Virus record (IMG/VR): IMGVR_UViG_3300032668_000053
Span: 1-41,022 of that record
DNA length: 41,022 nucleotides
DNA from: a virus
Strand: one strand, 5' to 3'
Shown piece after piece: positions 20,411 to 29,523 of the stretch (position 1 is its first letter; every line of letters starts with the position of its first letter). The position numbers were made by a program, and so were the translations under genes. Under the pieces are notes generated by a model that saw only the letters and a list, made by a program, of their open reading frames with translations, had not been told where the DNA came from and searched no databases.

Positions 20411-20883
20411 TTTGGCTTTCTGGCTAGGCTGGCGGTTGGGCACCAGTCGGGCACGCAGGGCGCCCCGGTGAGTTTGTCGGTTGCGGTCCCTCCAAGGATG
20501 GTCCATTCGGGGTGAACCCACACACCGTTAACTTGGGTTCCCTGCGTCCATGACGCGGTTCCCAGTTGGTTCCAGGAGCCGTCGTAACTGGTGAGTGTGG
20601 ATGCCCACGCGGTGATCGAGCAATCGCTGGTCCCGAAATAGAACGTGTCAGCGGTCGAGCAGACATTGGAGCAAGTGTAGGTCCCCCACGCCGGGCTTTG
20701 CGAAAAGGTATGCTGCACGTTATTGGTGCAGACGACCTTGACGCAGTTTGTCGAGCCATCATACCCGCCAGATATTGAGAGAACATTATGATTGCTGGCG
20801 ATCCTGGGTTGAGGAGTTGTCGGCGTTGGGCTGATCGAGCAACCGGCCAGCAGGCAGGCTAGGAGGATAGAGAGGTATTTCAT
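20407..20883 (-). CDS. Putative lipoprotein with Cys-rich outer domain (158 aa)
   Basis: ATG 20883 (MKYLSILLACLLAGCSISPT). A short signal peptide with lipobox LLAGC at residues 11-15, then a Pro/Thr linker, then a beta-rich, Trp/Tyr-rich domain (SISGGYDGSTNCVKVVC, TYTCSNVC, SDCSITAWAS, ASWTQGTQVNGVWVHPEW) with several cysteines that would be oxidised outside the cytoplasm. The upstream in-frame ATG at 20943 is discounted because it hides the signal peptide. Encoded immediately after the fibre gene, so it may act at the cell surface or with the fibre. Confidence 0.65.
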   Translation of the reverse strand: MKYLSILLACLLAGCSISPTPTTPQPRIASNHNVLSISGGYDGSTNCVKVVCTNNVQHTFSQSPAWGTYTCSNVCSTADTFYFGTSDCSITAWASTLTSYDGSWNQLGTASWTQGTQVNGVWVHPEWTILGGTATDKLTGAPCVPDWCPTASLARKPK

Positions 20884-20953
20884 AATCAATGGTGGTCCAT
20901 ATACCGTGACCGCCTCCCGAAACTCTATGGGGCTATTGAACATCGGTCACTGC

Positions 20954-23659
20954 TCATCGCCGCCATGTGGCCGACATGATGGCGCTCGGGGCAGCAAATG
21001 CCCCCGAAACATTGTTTGATAACATCCAATTGGCGGTCACGCCGAAGGGGATAAAAATGGGAGTCGCGAGGGTGATATTCGTCGACGTCTGCCCAGGCAA
21101 GATCGAAAAGGCGTAGGCGTTAAGCCCGTTGGTGCGCAGAAGGACGCTGATGTTGGTCCCAGCGCCACACGCGGTCTGGAGCGTCATTGTCACCCCAACG
21201 AGCGACAGGTTGTCGAGCATCGCTTTTGTGTTCGGCTCGTAACTGGTGCATACGCTGGCCGGGCCTCCCAGCGGGTAGGTATAATATGTGGTAGTCCCCC
21301 ATGTCGCCCCACTAGATGCGTAGATGATCGGCGCGCAAAAGGTCGTATTGGTCAACCCGGCCGCGCTGCCCGCAAATCCGGAGGCTGACACGCTCCCCGC
21401 CACCGCTACATTCACCCACTGTTGATTGCTGGAGTTGGCGTTGGTCTGTCCCCTCAACACCTGGACGAACCCCCCGCCTCCATTGGTGAATCCGATGTCG
21501 ATTTCATTCGTCCCATACTGTCGAATGATCGCGTCGTTCGCGGTGCCGCTCAAGGTCACCTGGGCGGCCGTGGCGGTGCCGCTGACCAATAGGTTACCGC
21601 CGATCCCGAAATTATTGGTGTTCGTCCCGCTTCCGCTCGTAAACTGGGGCGTGGAGATGGAACCGACCAGGTTCGTCGCGTTTAGGTTCGTCAGCCCGGC
21701 GCCGGTGCCGATGTGCGACCCGACGTAGTTCGAACTGGAAATGCCGGCGGGAAGATTCGTTGCAGATAACAGTCCCCAAAAGTTTGTGGCATTGATGGCA
21801 TTGGTAGCGGATGGAATATTGGTGAGTCCCGCTCCGGTTCCTATAACCGCCCCATAAAACGCATCCGCAATTCCGTACGTAACTACTGCTAGACCGTCGG
21901 TAGAAATCAGCGAAGACGGAACCACCATGTCCCGTAAAGTTACCAGAGTGCCCGCGCCACTTGCTTTGATGGCTGTGAAGTTTGTTCCACCCGTCCCGCC
22001 AATCAGCCGGCAATTCTGCATACTCACAGTCGCCCCGGAACCGGCCGACACTGAATATTGAAATCCTTGATTGCCCGCCCCAGTGCCATTCTGTGCGGTA
22101 AACGTGCAGTTCCTGAGATACCAATAGGAAGCGCCGTTGCACTCGATTGCCCGAGCGGGATCTCCTGAGTATTGGGGCGGCAAAGAGCCGTCCGCTATAA
22201 TCTCAGAGTCGGACACAACGGTTAGACATCCCACGATACCGCTTGCCCCATTCGGATGCCAGTTGTCGTAAGCACTGGTGATTTTGGTGTGTTCCACCAG
22301 ATTGGTAAAGTTTGCAGTGTTGGCAAAATAGATGTTGTCGCCAGGTCCGATAAGATAACAGTAGTGAAGCCCAAGTGATCCATTGGTGGCCTTGTTCATT
22401 TGGAACGTTCCGCCAAACGCCAAAGATGCCAGCGTTTGTTCGTCAATGGTCAATCCCCACACGTTCACGCTGGCGGAATTTGTGAGCCAAATCCGGGGAG
22501 CATTGAACCCGGCGCCTGAAGCGTTGGTGAGGGAAAGGATAGCGCCCGGCCCAACTAGGGCAACCGTGTTTGTCGGAAACATCGGAGCGCCGTAGAAGTG
22601 ATTTCCAGGCAACATCCATACCGCTCCAGTCCCCGAGGGCAGTGCAGACAGCGCATAGCCAACATGCAATGCGGGGTGAGTTGAGTCCCCCAAGACCGAG
22701 GCTCCATCGTTCCCGTTTGTGGGGTCAACCCACATCGTGGCCGGCCCCCAATACTGTCCGACCAGGGCGTTGCTCACAGACACCGGCATCGCATAGACCG
22801 GAGCGCCGTAATTGGTGAACGCGCCGGCGGGCGTAAAGGCGGCCGCATTCGTCAGCACCGTGGACGGCAGCCCCGACCACGGTAATCCATACCCGCCCGC
22901 CAGGTTCGCCGTCACGGGGCCGGTGATGGTCACCGCTCGCGCCGGGTTGTCTCCAATGTCAATCGCGACTCGGTCGGTTCCGATGAGCAATCCGCTGGAG
23001 TCATAAAGCAGGGTTGCGCCAGAGGACGACTCGACAACCGGCGATCCGTTTAGCCTCAGGCCATCGGCCCCCAGCACCATGGCAATTCCTGTGTTGGTTA
23101 TGGTTATTGCATTATTGGTCTGATTAAGAAACTCCACCCCACTTTGTCCGTTGGTGATGCCATTCGACGGAAATCCGCTCCCGGCGTTTATAACCGGATT
23201 CTGCGCCGTCCCGGTGATCGTGATGTTTGTGCCGGCGGTGACAGCCAGCACCCCGGCAGGAAGGTTCGTGGGCAAGTACCCCGGCGCATTGGTCACAAAC
23301 GACATGAACGGAACCGGGCCGGGGCCAAAGTTCGTCGTCACGTTCATGTTGAGGGTGTAACCGATATTATCGATCAGCACCTTGTATTGGCCGGTGTAAA
23401 GGTTCGTCGTCCAGGCGTTCGTTTGCCCCGGAAGGTAAAGCGGTATCCCGGTGACCGCCCCGCCATTCCACGGTTGAACGAGGCTGTTCCGCGCCAGCGA
23501 GATGGTGAACCCATAGGCTTGCGGCGTGCCAGTGAAATAGGTGCTTTGGAACGTGACCCAAATATTGGTTCCCTGCCCGATGGCCAGAAAGGGCCAGAGC
23601 AGCGCGGCGACCAGAAGCGATTTCACGAACTTCATTTTGGAAACATTCACGGTTTTCAT
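20954..23659 (-). CDS. Large tail fibre or surface protein with signal peptide and beta-helix
   Basis: 901 aa from ATG 23659, or 893 aa from ATG 23635, which opens MKFVKSLLVAALLWPFLAIGQ, a clean Sec signal peptide. Residues about 300-620 contain MWVDPTNGNDGASVLGDSTHPA and repeated short strands typical of a pectate-lyase-like right-handed beta-helix. The C-terminal third has the motif GTGAGLTNL at least twice with NATNL spacers, a pattern common in Verrucomicrobiota surface and phage-fibre proteins. Asn/Thr/Gly-rich throughout. Position after the tail genes fits a receptor-binding fibre, but a fibre would not normally need export, so it could instead be displayed on the host. See findings. 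Confidence 0.75.
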   Translation of the reverse strand: MKTVNVSKMKFVKSLLVAALLWPFLAIGQGTNIWVTFQSTYFTGTPQAYGFTISLARNSLVQPWNGGAVTGIPLYLPGQTNAWTTNLYTGQYKVLIDNIGYTLNMNVTTNFGPGPVPFMSFVTNAPGYLPTNLPAGVLAVTAGTNITITGTAQNPVINAGSGFPSNGITNGQSGVEFLNQTNNAITITNTGIAMVLGADGLRLNGSPVVESSSGATLLYDSSGLLIGTDRVAIDIGDNPARAVTITGPVTANLAGGYGLPWSGLPSTVLTNAAAFTPAGAFTNYGAPVYAMPVSVSNALVGQYWGPATMWVDPTNGNDGASVLGDSTHPALHVGYALSALPSGTGAVWMLPGNHFYGAPMFPTNTVALVGPGAILSLTNASGAGFNAPRIWLTNSASVNVWGLTIDEQTLASLAFGGTFQMNKATNGSLGLHYCYLIGPGDNIYFANTANFTNLVEHTKITSAYDNWHPNGASGIVGCLTVVSDSEIIADGSLPPQYSGDPARAIECNGASYWYLRNCTFTAQNGTGAGNQGFQYSVSAGSGATVSMQNCRLIGGTGGTNFTAIKASGAGTLVTLRDMVVPSSLISTDGLAVVTYGIADAFYGAVIGTGAGLTNIPSATNAINATNFWGLLSATNLPAGISSSNYVGSHIGTGAGLTNLNATNLVGSISTPQFTSGSGTNTNNFGIGGNLLVSGTATAAQVTLSGTANDAIIRQYGTNEIDIGFTNGGGGFVQVLRGQTNANSSNQQWVNVAVAGSVSASGFAGSAAGLTNTTFCAPIIYASSGATWGTTTYYTYPLGGPASVCTSYEPNTKAMLDNLSLVGVTMTLQTACGAGTNISVLLRTNGLNAYAFSILPGQTSTNITLATPIFIPFGVTANWMLSNNVSGAFAAPSAIMSATWRR

Positions 23660-23671
23660 GGTAAAGTCAAG

Positions 23672-24715
23672 TTACACCAGCGTCCAAGTCGGGTTTGCGG
23701 CAGCCCACTCTCCGGGAGATTGTCCGACCACGACCACCACCGTTGCCCCAGCGCGATCCCATGCCGCCACGGGCTCTGATGGACCTCCAGAGAACCCGGC
23801 CGGCTGCGGGATCTCTATCCATTCACCGGCGTTCGCAATTCCCCAACCTCGAAAGGCGCAAGTCATGGCCACGCTGGACACCTCGGCAAACCAGTAGAAC
23901 ACGGGGATCGTAGTCGCAGTAAACCGCGTGCGCCAAAGGCTCCATGTCGAGTTCCACCCCGGAGAGGTATCGTCCGGGTTGTTGGTCCAACCGGAGAACC
24001 AGGTCGTTTGCTCGGAGTAAACCGCATCGAACGGGGAATATCCACCGCCGCCGCCCGAATACCCGTTGTAGTCATGTCCGCCTATGACCAGCAGGGGGCC
24101 GGAGTAGGCATTGAGCGGGTTGGCGCTTCCTGTGCCAGAACTTATGGCCGATCCGCCCCATCCGCTTCCGGGGAATGTTCCGGCCACGTATGGCCCCTCC
24201 GCATTGGGGGTAGCCTCGTTCAGTGTGAACACCGCGGATTGGCCCGCGGTTAGTCCGGAGAACGATCGGGCTGCCATGATGCCCGACACCCAAGAGAAGT
24301 CTGGATCGCGCGGAGATGATAAGGTGGCGGTGATCCCGCCGGTACCGTGCGCGGTCGTTGGCGAGTCAATGGTCCACGGCGATCCGATGCCCGTCGATGC
24401 CCCCCAATATTGCGTGGTGTCAGGGGCGACGGCGTCATAACCTGAGATGGCGCCGAACGGCGGCGATGCCGTTGCGGTCCCGCCAACCGTCCACCCGCTT
24501 CCCTGATAGTTCGCTAGCGTAGGGGTCGCCACAATCTGAAGGTAGCGTTGCAATCCGCCGCCCGAAAACGGAGGGATGCCCCAGTCCTGCTTTATGACCT
24601 GGATTTGCTCGACCTGTATATCCGTTCCATAAAGGTCTCGCGTGAACATTCCAAAAGGCCGCACGTAGCCCCCATCGGGCGAGCGAAGAAATGTCGGCTT
24701 GCTGAAAAGTGCCAT
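23672..24715 (-). CDS. Putative tail or virion protein (347 aa)
   Basis: ATG 24715. Starts MALFSKPTFLRSPDGGYVRPFGMFTRDLYG without a signal peptide. Rich in Gly, Ser, Thr, Trp and Tyr with short strands, typical of distal tail or baseplate-region proteins of siphoviruses. No family recognised. Sits between the two preceding structural genes and the fibre gene in the late unit. Confidence 0.6.
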   Translation of the reverse strand: MALFSKPTFLRSPDGGYVRPFGMFTRDLYGTDIQVEQIQVIKQDWGIPPFSGGGLQRYLQIVATPTLANYQGSGWTVGGTATASPPFGAISGYDAVAPDTTQYWGASTGIGSPWTIDSPTTAHGTGGITATLSSPRDPDFSWVSGIMAARSFSGLTAGQSAVFTLNEATPNAEGPYVAGTFPGSGWGGSAISSGTGSANPLNAYSGPLLVIGGHDYNGYSGGGGGYSPFDAVYSEQTTWFSGWTNNPDDTSPGWNSTWSLWRTRFTATTIPVFYWFAEVSSVAMTCAFRGWGIANAGEWIEIPQPAGFSGGPSEPVAAWDRAGATVVVVVGQSPGEWAAANPTWTLV

Positions 24716-24716
24716 G

Positions 24717-25910
24717 TCAGGAAGTTATTGCGGGGTCCCACGCCCAAAAGCGAGGAACCATTTCGAACGGCGTGAACAGGCTTCCGCCGCCCCAGGTTGG
24801 GCCGGCGCCATTATTCGCCATCCCCACATTGAACGCGCGGAAGACCTGTCCGACGATGATTTGCGGGGTGATCTTCTGATAGGTGGTATGCGCCACGGAA
24901 TAGGCATCAGTCCAGTCAGCTTTTCGCTTTTGGCTGCCGATAGTGTAGGTGTAGGTCACCGTGCCGACGTTGTCGATCGTCTCGGATGTATGCTGTGAGG
25001 GCCGGAGCTCCCAAGGCAGCGCCACGTCATAGACACCCCCATCATAGTTGATCGTGCCGGTCCCGGTGTCATAGAGGTACGCCTGAACGCAGTCGGCCGA
25101 GTTCGTTGACATCTGGTAGAATGCGAAGGTTGAGAAACCGCCCCCGCTTCCTCCGCTCGGATCGAAGTCCGAACACAGGTATTGGCGAATCGTCGGCGCG
25201 ATGGGCCCGACGACCCCGTTTGTGATCCCCGCCCCGAACCCGCCAACGCTGGTATCCACGATCCCGATCATGGCGTGGCTTCCATCCTGGACGGGTGCCG
25301 ACGCCCAGGGCGATACCCCCGCCCACGGTGAAGCGGTATGATCCCACGAATTGGGCGACGTGGCTCCCGTCAGAACCGGGTGCGTTGGAGAGGAAAGGTC
25401 GTTGTAGCTGGTGGCCGTTGGGTCTGGCCCCCAAAGTATGCGGGCGGCGCTGCCGGTCCATTCTAGCCAAACGTAGAGCGTTCCCGGCATCCCAGGCGAG
25501 TCGGGCTCTGGCAGGGCGATGTCAAACCCGTTGGCGAACACCATTTGAGACGGCGTGGTGTCCACGGTCGATCCATCGGTGCCGGCCGCATATCCGACGC
25601 CCAGGACGTGCCCGCCATGAACCCGGTAGATGAACCCGCATTGCGCCCCGGAACCGTTCCCATTGGAGGTCAAGAACCCGGTGGGGATGATTGCAAACGG
25701 ATGCAGCCGCCCAAGGTCCACCAGCGGGCGCTTGAACTGCGCCGCCTGGCGCGTCATGACCGACGCGGTATCGATCAGGTTCCCCTGCGCGCGCGCCAGA
25801 GCGTTACCGCGGTGCCAGTCGTAAGCCGGGTTGCGGCGGTCTCGTGGCGAAGCCAGCCGGCTCCCCTCGAATCCAAGGGGCTGCTGTGCGCGTGGAAGCG
25901 GGTTGTTCAT
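24717..25910 (-). CDS. Putative tail or virion protein (397 aa)
   Basis: Starts at ATG 25910-25908, sharing one base with the upstream stop (TGATG); the longer frame to 26051 is not needed. The N-terminus is basic (NNPLPRAQQPLGFEGSRLASPRDRRNP), followed by beta-rich, Gly/Trp-rich sequence, e.g. GTLYVWLEWTGSAARILWG and PWELRPSQHTSETIDN. No recognised domain. Likely part of the tail tip. Confidence 0.6.
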   Translation of the reverse strand: MNNPLPRAQQPLGFEGSRLASPRDRRNPAYDWHRGNALARAQGNLIDTASVMTRQAAQFKRPLVDLGRLHPFAIIPTGFLTSNGNGSGAQCGFIYRVHGGHVLGVGYAAGTDGSTVDTTPSQMVFANGFDIALPEPDSPGMPGTLYVWLEWTGSAARILWGPDPTATSYNDLSSPTHPVLTGATSPNSWDHTASPWAGVSPWASAPVQDGSHAMIGIVDTSVGGFGAGITNGVVGPIAPTIRQYLCSDFDPSGGSGGGFSTFAFYQMSTNSADCVQAYLYDTGTGTINYDGGVYDVALPWELRPSQHTSETIDNVGTVTYTYTIGSQKRKADWTDAYSVAHTTYQKITPQIIVGQVFRAFNVGMANNGAGPTWGGGSLFTPFEMVPRFWAWDPAITS

Positions 25911-27040
25911 CAGAACGGGGCCGAGACCGATAGCGGGTCGGGTGGCGGCAGCGGATAGGGTGAGGGGTTTTGGCTGTAAATGAACTTGTCCCAGTGCGAG
26001 TAGGGTGCCCCAAGCCACGTTGAGGTGACAGCAAACCAAGTGCGCTCCCATACCATTGGCATGTCAGCCAAGCGAAGCCACGAAATTTGCGTTTTTCCGC
26101 TCGCCTGTCCGTTGTCGGAATAGAGCTGGGGGTTGAGCGCCGCCATGCGGGTGAAGATGGTGTTGGATGTGTTGGCGGATTGGGGGTTGTCCAAATTCCA
26201 GTAAAAGAACGGCAGGCCGCCAGCCAAGATCGGGTCTTGAATTCGGCCGCCCGGGTCTAGCGAGACCGGCATCCAATAGAATTGCGTCAATTGAACCCGA
26301 AAGCCGGGAAGGTAAAAAGTGCTCTCCCCTATGAACATCCGCTGCATCAGCTCATAGGCCGCGACGAAATGCTGCTGGCTCGATCCATTGTCGGCCCCGC
26401 TTTGGGTATAAACTCGCGCTGCGCCAGGATCGGTTGCCCCTTCGGGATAGGTGCTGGCGATGTGGATCGTGTTTCCTGGCTCGATTTCCCATGTCCCTGC
26501 GGTATGGGGGATGGTTTGGATCGCGCCAGCCATTTGCTGGAAACTGGTGAAGCTGATAGCGCCGGCTGCGCTTCCGGCTTGCGACCGCTCTTGCCCGGTC
26601 AGGAACGCATACCTCGGATGCTTCATCAAGTCCGGGTTGAGTTCCACCGCCTCGATCCTGAATTGATCGGGGGGCGTGTCGAAAGAGATTCCCTCTTGCA
26701 CCATGATGATCCGGCAACGATCCGCCCGCAGCCTTTGGCTCGTGCAAGTCAGGATCTTCCAAACGTTGTTCGCGGTGTCCATCACCACGGTTCCGCGGCC
26801 AAACGATTGGAGGATGACCTGTGCCGAAGTTGGGTCGCATTGGAACGTGTGCCGCGCGGTGCATTGCTCCCCCCGCTCGATTTCGGGCGAGTCGGGATCT
26901 TCCTCGAAAAACAACCCCCCAGCACTTCCAGAGACAGAGATGGTCCCGGAAGGGGTCGGCGTCCCGATGGTCATGCCGTCAATGCTTTGGCTGCCATCGG
27001 CTCTATCCAAGCCCACCGGGGGCCACAGGGTTGGGTCCAT
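25910..27040 (-). CDS. Putative tail or virion protein (376 aa)
   Basis: ATG 27040. Has an N-terminal Gly/Ser segment, then CTARHTFQCDPTSAQVILQSFGRGTVV and CRIIMVQEGISFDTPPDQFRIEAVELNPDLMKHPRYAF, beta-rich with ordered loops, and an aromatic C-terminal half. The pattern suggests a distal tail or baseplate hub protein, but no family was recognised. Follows the Ig-like-domain gene by 3 bp. Confidence 0.6.
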   Translation of the reverse strand: MDPTLWPPVGLDRADGSQSIDGMTIGTPTPSGTISVSGSAGGLFFEEDPDSPEIERGEQCTARHTFQCDPTSAQVILQSFGRGTVVMDTANNVWKILTCTSQRLRADRCRIIMVQEGISFDTPPDQFRIEAVELNPDLMKHPRYAFLTGQERSQAGSAAGAISFTSFQQMAGAIQTIPHTAGTWEIEPGNTIHIASTYPEGATDPGAARVYTQSGADNGSSQQHFVAAYELMQRMFIGESTFYLPGFRVQLTQFYWMPVSLDPGGRIQDPILAGGLPFFYWNLDNPQSANTSNTIFTRMAALNPQLYSDNGQASGKTQISWLRLADMPMVWERTWFAVTSTWLGAPYSHWDKFIYSQNPSPYPLPPPDPLSVSAPF

Positions 27041-27043
27041 AGG

Positions 27044-27676
27044 TTATGTGACGGTCAAGCGAGCGCTGGCGCTATTGGTGCTGCCCTGAGAGTTGGTGAG
27101 CACGATTCGAACATAGGGGCTGCCATCACCGGCAACCCAACTCGATCCGGGGGTCACCACCAGTCCGGTCGGCGTTCCGGTGGTGGTCAAGGTTGTCGTT
27201 CCAGCCGAAAACGACCCGCTGTAATTCGTCTCCGTGAAATGCGTCGGGTTGCTCCCGCTGAAGTTGGTCCACGTCGAGTTGTCGGGCGAATACTGCCAAA
27301 CGTAGGTGCCTGAAAGCTCGCTGGTGAACGTGGCTCCGAACTTTCCAGTCGTCGAGTTGTGAACCGCTGACATCGCCACGGGCGCCGCGGTGACAATTGG
27401 GGGCCAGGTGAGCGCCGGGACGAGCCCGACAAAGAGGGAGATGAGATCCGCCTTGGCAATGGCGCAAGTCGTTCCTCCCTTTACCAGAGTCAAGCCCGAG
27501 TCCGTCATGGTGAAATACCGACCGCTCTGAGGATTTGTCGAATCCAGAAAGGTCGTTTTTTGCACCGGCTGATTGAAGCTGGTCCCCGAGGCATTGAGGA
27601 CAAGGGCGATCCCGGTGACGGTGCTATTGACACCGGAAGTTACTGCGGTTGGGGTGGTTGCAAGATTTTGGCTCAT
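27044..27676 (-). CDS. Virion protein with Ig-like domain (210 aa)
   Basis: ATG 27676 overlaps the tape-measure stop (ATGA). N-terminal half is a soluble part with ALVLNASGTSFNQPVQKTTF. The C-terminal 110 residues (KFGATFTSELSGTYVWQYSPDNSTWTNFSG ... SPYVRIVLTNSQGSTNSASARLTVT) show the YxWQYSxD...V.LTNSxG.xxS pattern of bacterial Ig-like/Y_Y_Y-type beta sandwiches used as virion decorations for weak carbohydrate binding. Probably attached to the tail. Confidence 0.6.
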   Translation of the reverse strand: MSQNLATTPTAVTSGVNSTVTGIALVLNASGTSFNQPVQKTTFLDSTNPQSGRYFTMTDSGLTLVKGGTTCAIAKADLISLFVGLVPALTWPPIVTAAPVAMSAVHNSTTGKFGATFTSELSGTYVWQYSPDNSTWTNFSGSNPTHFTETNYSGSFSAGTTTLTTTGTPTGLVVTPGSSWVAGDGSPYVRIVLTNSQGSTNSASARLTVT

Positions 27677-29340
27677 GGCATATTCGGTTGAAAGGCCGCG
27701 GGTGTTCCACCTCTGGCCCATTGGGCGACGATGGCCCCGGTATTGGCGGCGATCTTTGCGGTGTTCTGCGCGGTTTGTCGCGCGAAGTCGGTTCCCCCCA
27801 TTCCGCCATTGGAAATCAGGCCCATGCGCTCCCAAGCGCTTTCATGGCCCCCCGTTCCCATTCCGCCAAACCGACCAAACTTTTCCCCCTTGCTGTCCAA
27901 CCCGTAGAACCGCGCAAGGGCATCATGCGCCGCCTTATAGTTCTCCCCCATGCTGCTGGTGGGGTGCATGAGCTTGGCATAGATCGCCGCGATGAACGAT
28001 TGGATCGCCACGTTCAAGGCATTGATGCCATGAAGGAGTTGGGCGAAGGCGTCTATCGGTTTGATGATGGCGTATTTGATGGCCGCGAAAGCCATCTTGA
28101 TTTCGGGGGATAGGGATTGCGTCAGGTCGGCAACTGCCGCATGCCATTCTGAGGACAGGACCGAAGACTCCATGGAGAGGTCATGCATCGCCGTTGCGCT
28201 TTGCGCCAGTCGCTCCGAGGCATAGGCGGTTTCTTCCGCCATGTGGTTGATGTCTTCGGTGAGGTTGACGATTGCCTGGCGCTCCGCTTGTCCAAGGCCC
28301 GCATTGGTGCCAAGAAGTTGGCCGGCCAATCCACCGGGGCCGGCGAACTTGCGCCCGCGTCCAAACTGACCGTTCATCAGGAGGCGATCCGCAAGGTCAT
28401 CAGGCAGTCCAACCGCGCCAAGAACCATCTTGATTTGTGAATACTTTCCCGTGCTCGTGCCCGTGCGGGCCGCGCCAACGTAGATCTGACTCCCGCGCTC
28501 AACCGCCTGCTCGAGCTGGCGGAAGGCTGACTTGAGCGCCATTGAGGCAACCTCCAGGGCGGTGAAGGCGACCGCCATGCCAGAGACTCCGCCGGCACCG
28601 AAGATGCCGTTGGCTATGCCGCTTCCGCCGCCATTCCCGCCGCTAAAGATCCGACCAAGGCCGGGGAGCGCATTCGACAACATGCGGCCGCCCATCCAAG
28701 GCGAGAACGCCCCAACCACTACCCCCGCCGCGGCCTGCTTCCAATTGACGCCCTGCTGGCCGATGACCGGGGGAGGGTTCTTGATTGCCAGTGCGGTGTC
28801 GCGGGCTTGCTGCTTGGCGATGGCGGCGTTGATCTTGGCGTCGCCCATGGCCATGGTCGCGGCATGCTGGATCTGCGCCCCGGTGGCTGTCGGGCGAACT
28901 CGGGAAAGGCTTTCCATCGCCTCAAAGCGGGCTTGTTCAGCCTCTTTGGCGGCCACGGCACCAGCCTTTACGATTGCCGACGCGAGGGCGATTTTAACCG
29001 TCGAGCCAATTCCCGCGGCAGACGATCCCGCACCCATTGCGGCAGCCAAACCGGGATTCTTGGCGAGCACACTTGCCGCGATAGCCGCCGGGTCAATGGG
29101 GATTCCATGCCTACCCGGTTGCCACCTTGCGCCCACGCCAGATGGCCGTGGAGAACCGGACGGCGCGGACGGCATCACAGGGCTAGAGCCAACCCCGACG
29201 CTCAACCCGCCCATTCCCTGCATCGCCGCCTTGAGCTTGTTGACTTCGGTGATGAGCGCGGAGACTCCACCGGCGGCCCCTTTTGCGGCAGAGCCGATGG
29301 CTTGCAGATTTGACGCGCTCAGTTCAACCGACTCGGCCAT
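27673..29340 (-). CDS. Tape measure protein
   Basis: 555 aa from ATG 29340, directly after the tail-chaperone ORFs, which is the usual place for the tape measure gene. Alanine-rich helical N-terminus (SASNLQAIGSAAKGAAGGVSALITEVNKLK), Gly/Ala-rich hydrophobic stretches in the middle (MAVAFTALEVASMALKSAF), helix QAIVNLTEDINHMAEETAYASERLAQS, and an Asn/Thr-rich tail. Short for a tape measure; by the usual rough scaling (about 1.5 angstroms per residue) the tail would be near 80 nm or less. Sets tail length and is usually released into the cell envelope during DNA injection. Confidence 0.7.
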   Translation of the reverse strand: MAESVELSASNLQAIGSAAKGAAGGVSALITEVNKLKAAMQGMGGLSVGVGSSPVMPSAPSGSPRPSGVGARWQPGRHGIPIDPAAIAASVLAKNPGLAAAMGAGSSAAGIGSTVKIALASAIVKAGAVAAKEAEQARFEAMESLSRVRPTATGAQIQHAATMAMGDAKINAAIAKQQARDTALAIKNPPPVIGQQGVNWKQAAAGVVVGAFSPWMGGRMLSNALPGLGRIFSGGNGGGSGIANGIFGAGGVSGMAVAFTALEVASMALKSAFRQLEQAVERGSQIYVGAARTGTSTGKYSQIKMVLGAVGLPDDLADRLLMNGQFGRGRKFAGPGGLAGQLLGTNAGLGQAERQAIVNLTEDINHMAEETAYASERLAQSATAMHDLSMESSVLSSEWHAAVADLTQSLSPEIKMAFAAIKYAIIKPIDAFAQLLHGINALNVAIQSFIAAIYAKLMHPTSSMGENYKAAHDALARFYGLDSKGEKFGRFGGMGTGGHESAWERMGLISNGGMGGTDFARQTAQNTAKIAANTGAIVAQWARGGTPAAFQPNMP

Positions 29341-29506
29341 GTTTTAATTTCTCCAGTCTTTCGATTTCTTGCCCGACGTAGCCCTTGGCGCCTTCCTTGC
29401 GCTTCATGCCCTGGCGCTCGCACGCCACCGCCATGTAGCATAGCCCCTGGATTATGGGGAGTTCGTCCTTTACGAATTCAAAGGACATCCCCGGAAACTC
29501 TGCCAT
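29324..29506 (-). CDS. Tail assembly chaperone, downstream (T) part reached by -1 frameshift
   Basis: The ATG-initiated portion is 60 aa (MAEFPGMSFEFVKDELPIIQGLCYM...). In this frame, without a stop, coding continues upstream to the slippery site at 29566-29573, where the preceding ORF can shift into it. Its stop lies 17 bp inside the tape-measure gene. The product is a helical module (GLCYMAVACERQGMKRKEGAKGYVGQEIERLEK) of the kind found as the GT extension of siphovirus chaperones. Confidence 0.7.
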   Translation of the reverse strand: MAEFPGMSFEFVKDELPIIQGLCYMAVACERQGMKRKEGAKGYVGQEIERLEKLKHGRVG

Positions 29507-29523
29507 CAGAGTCCCTTCGTAGT

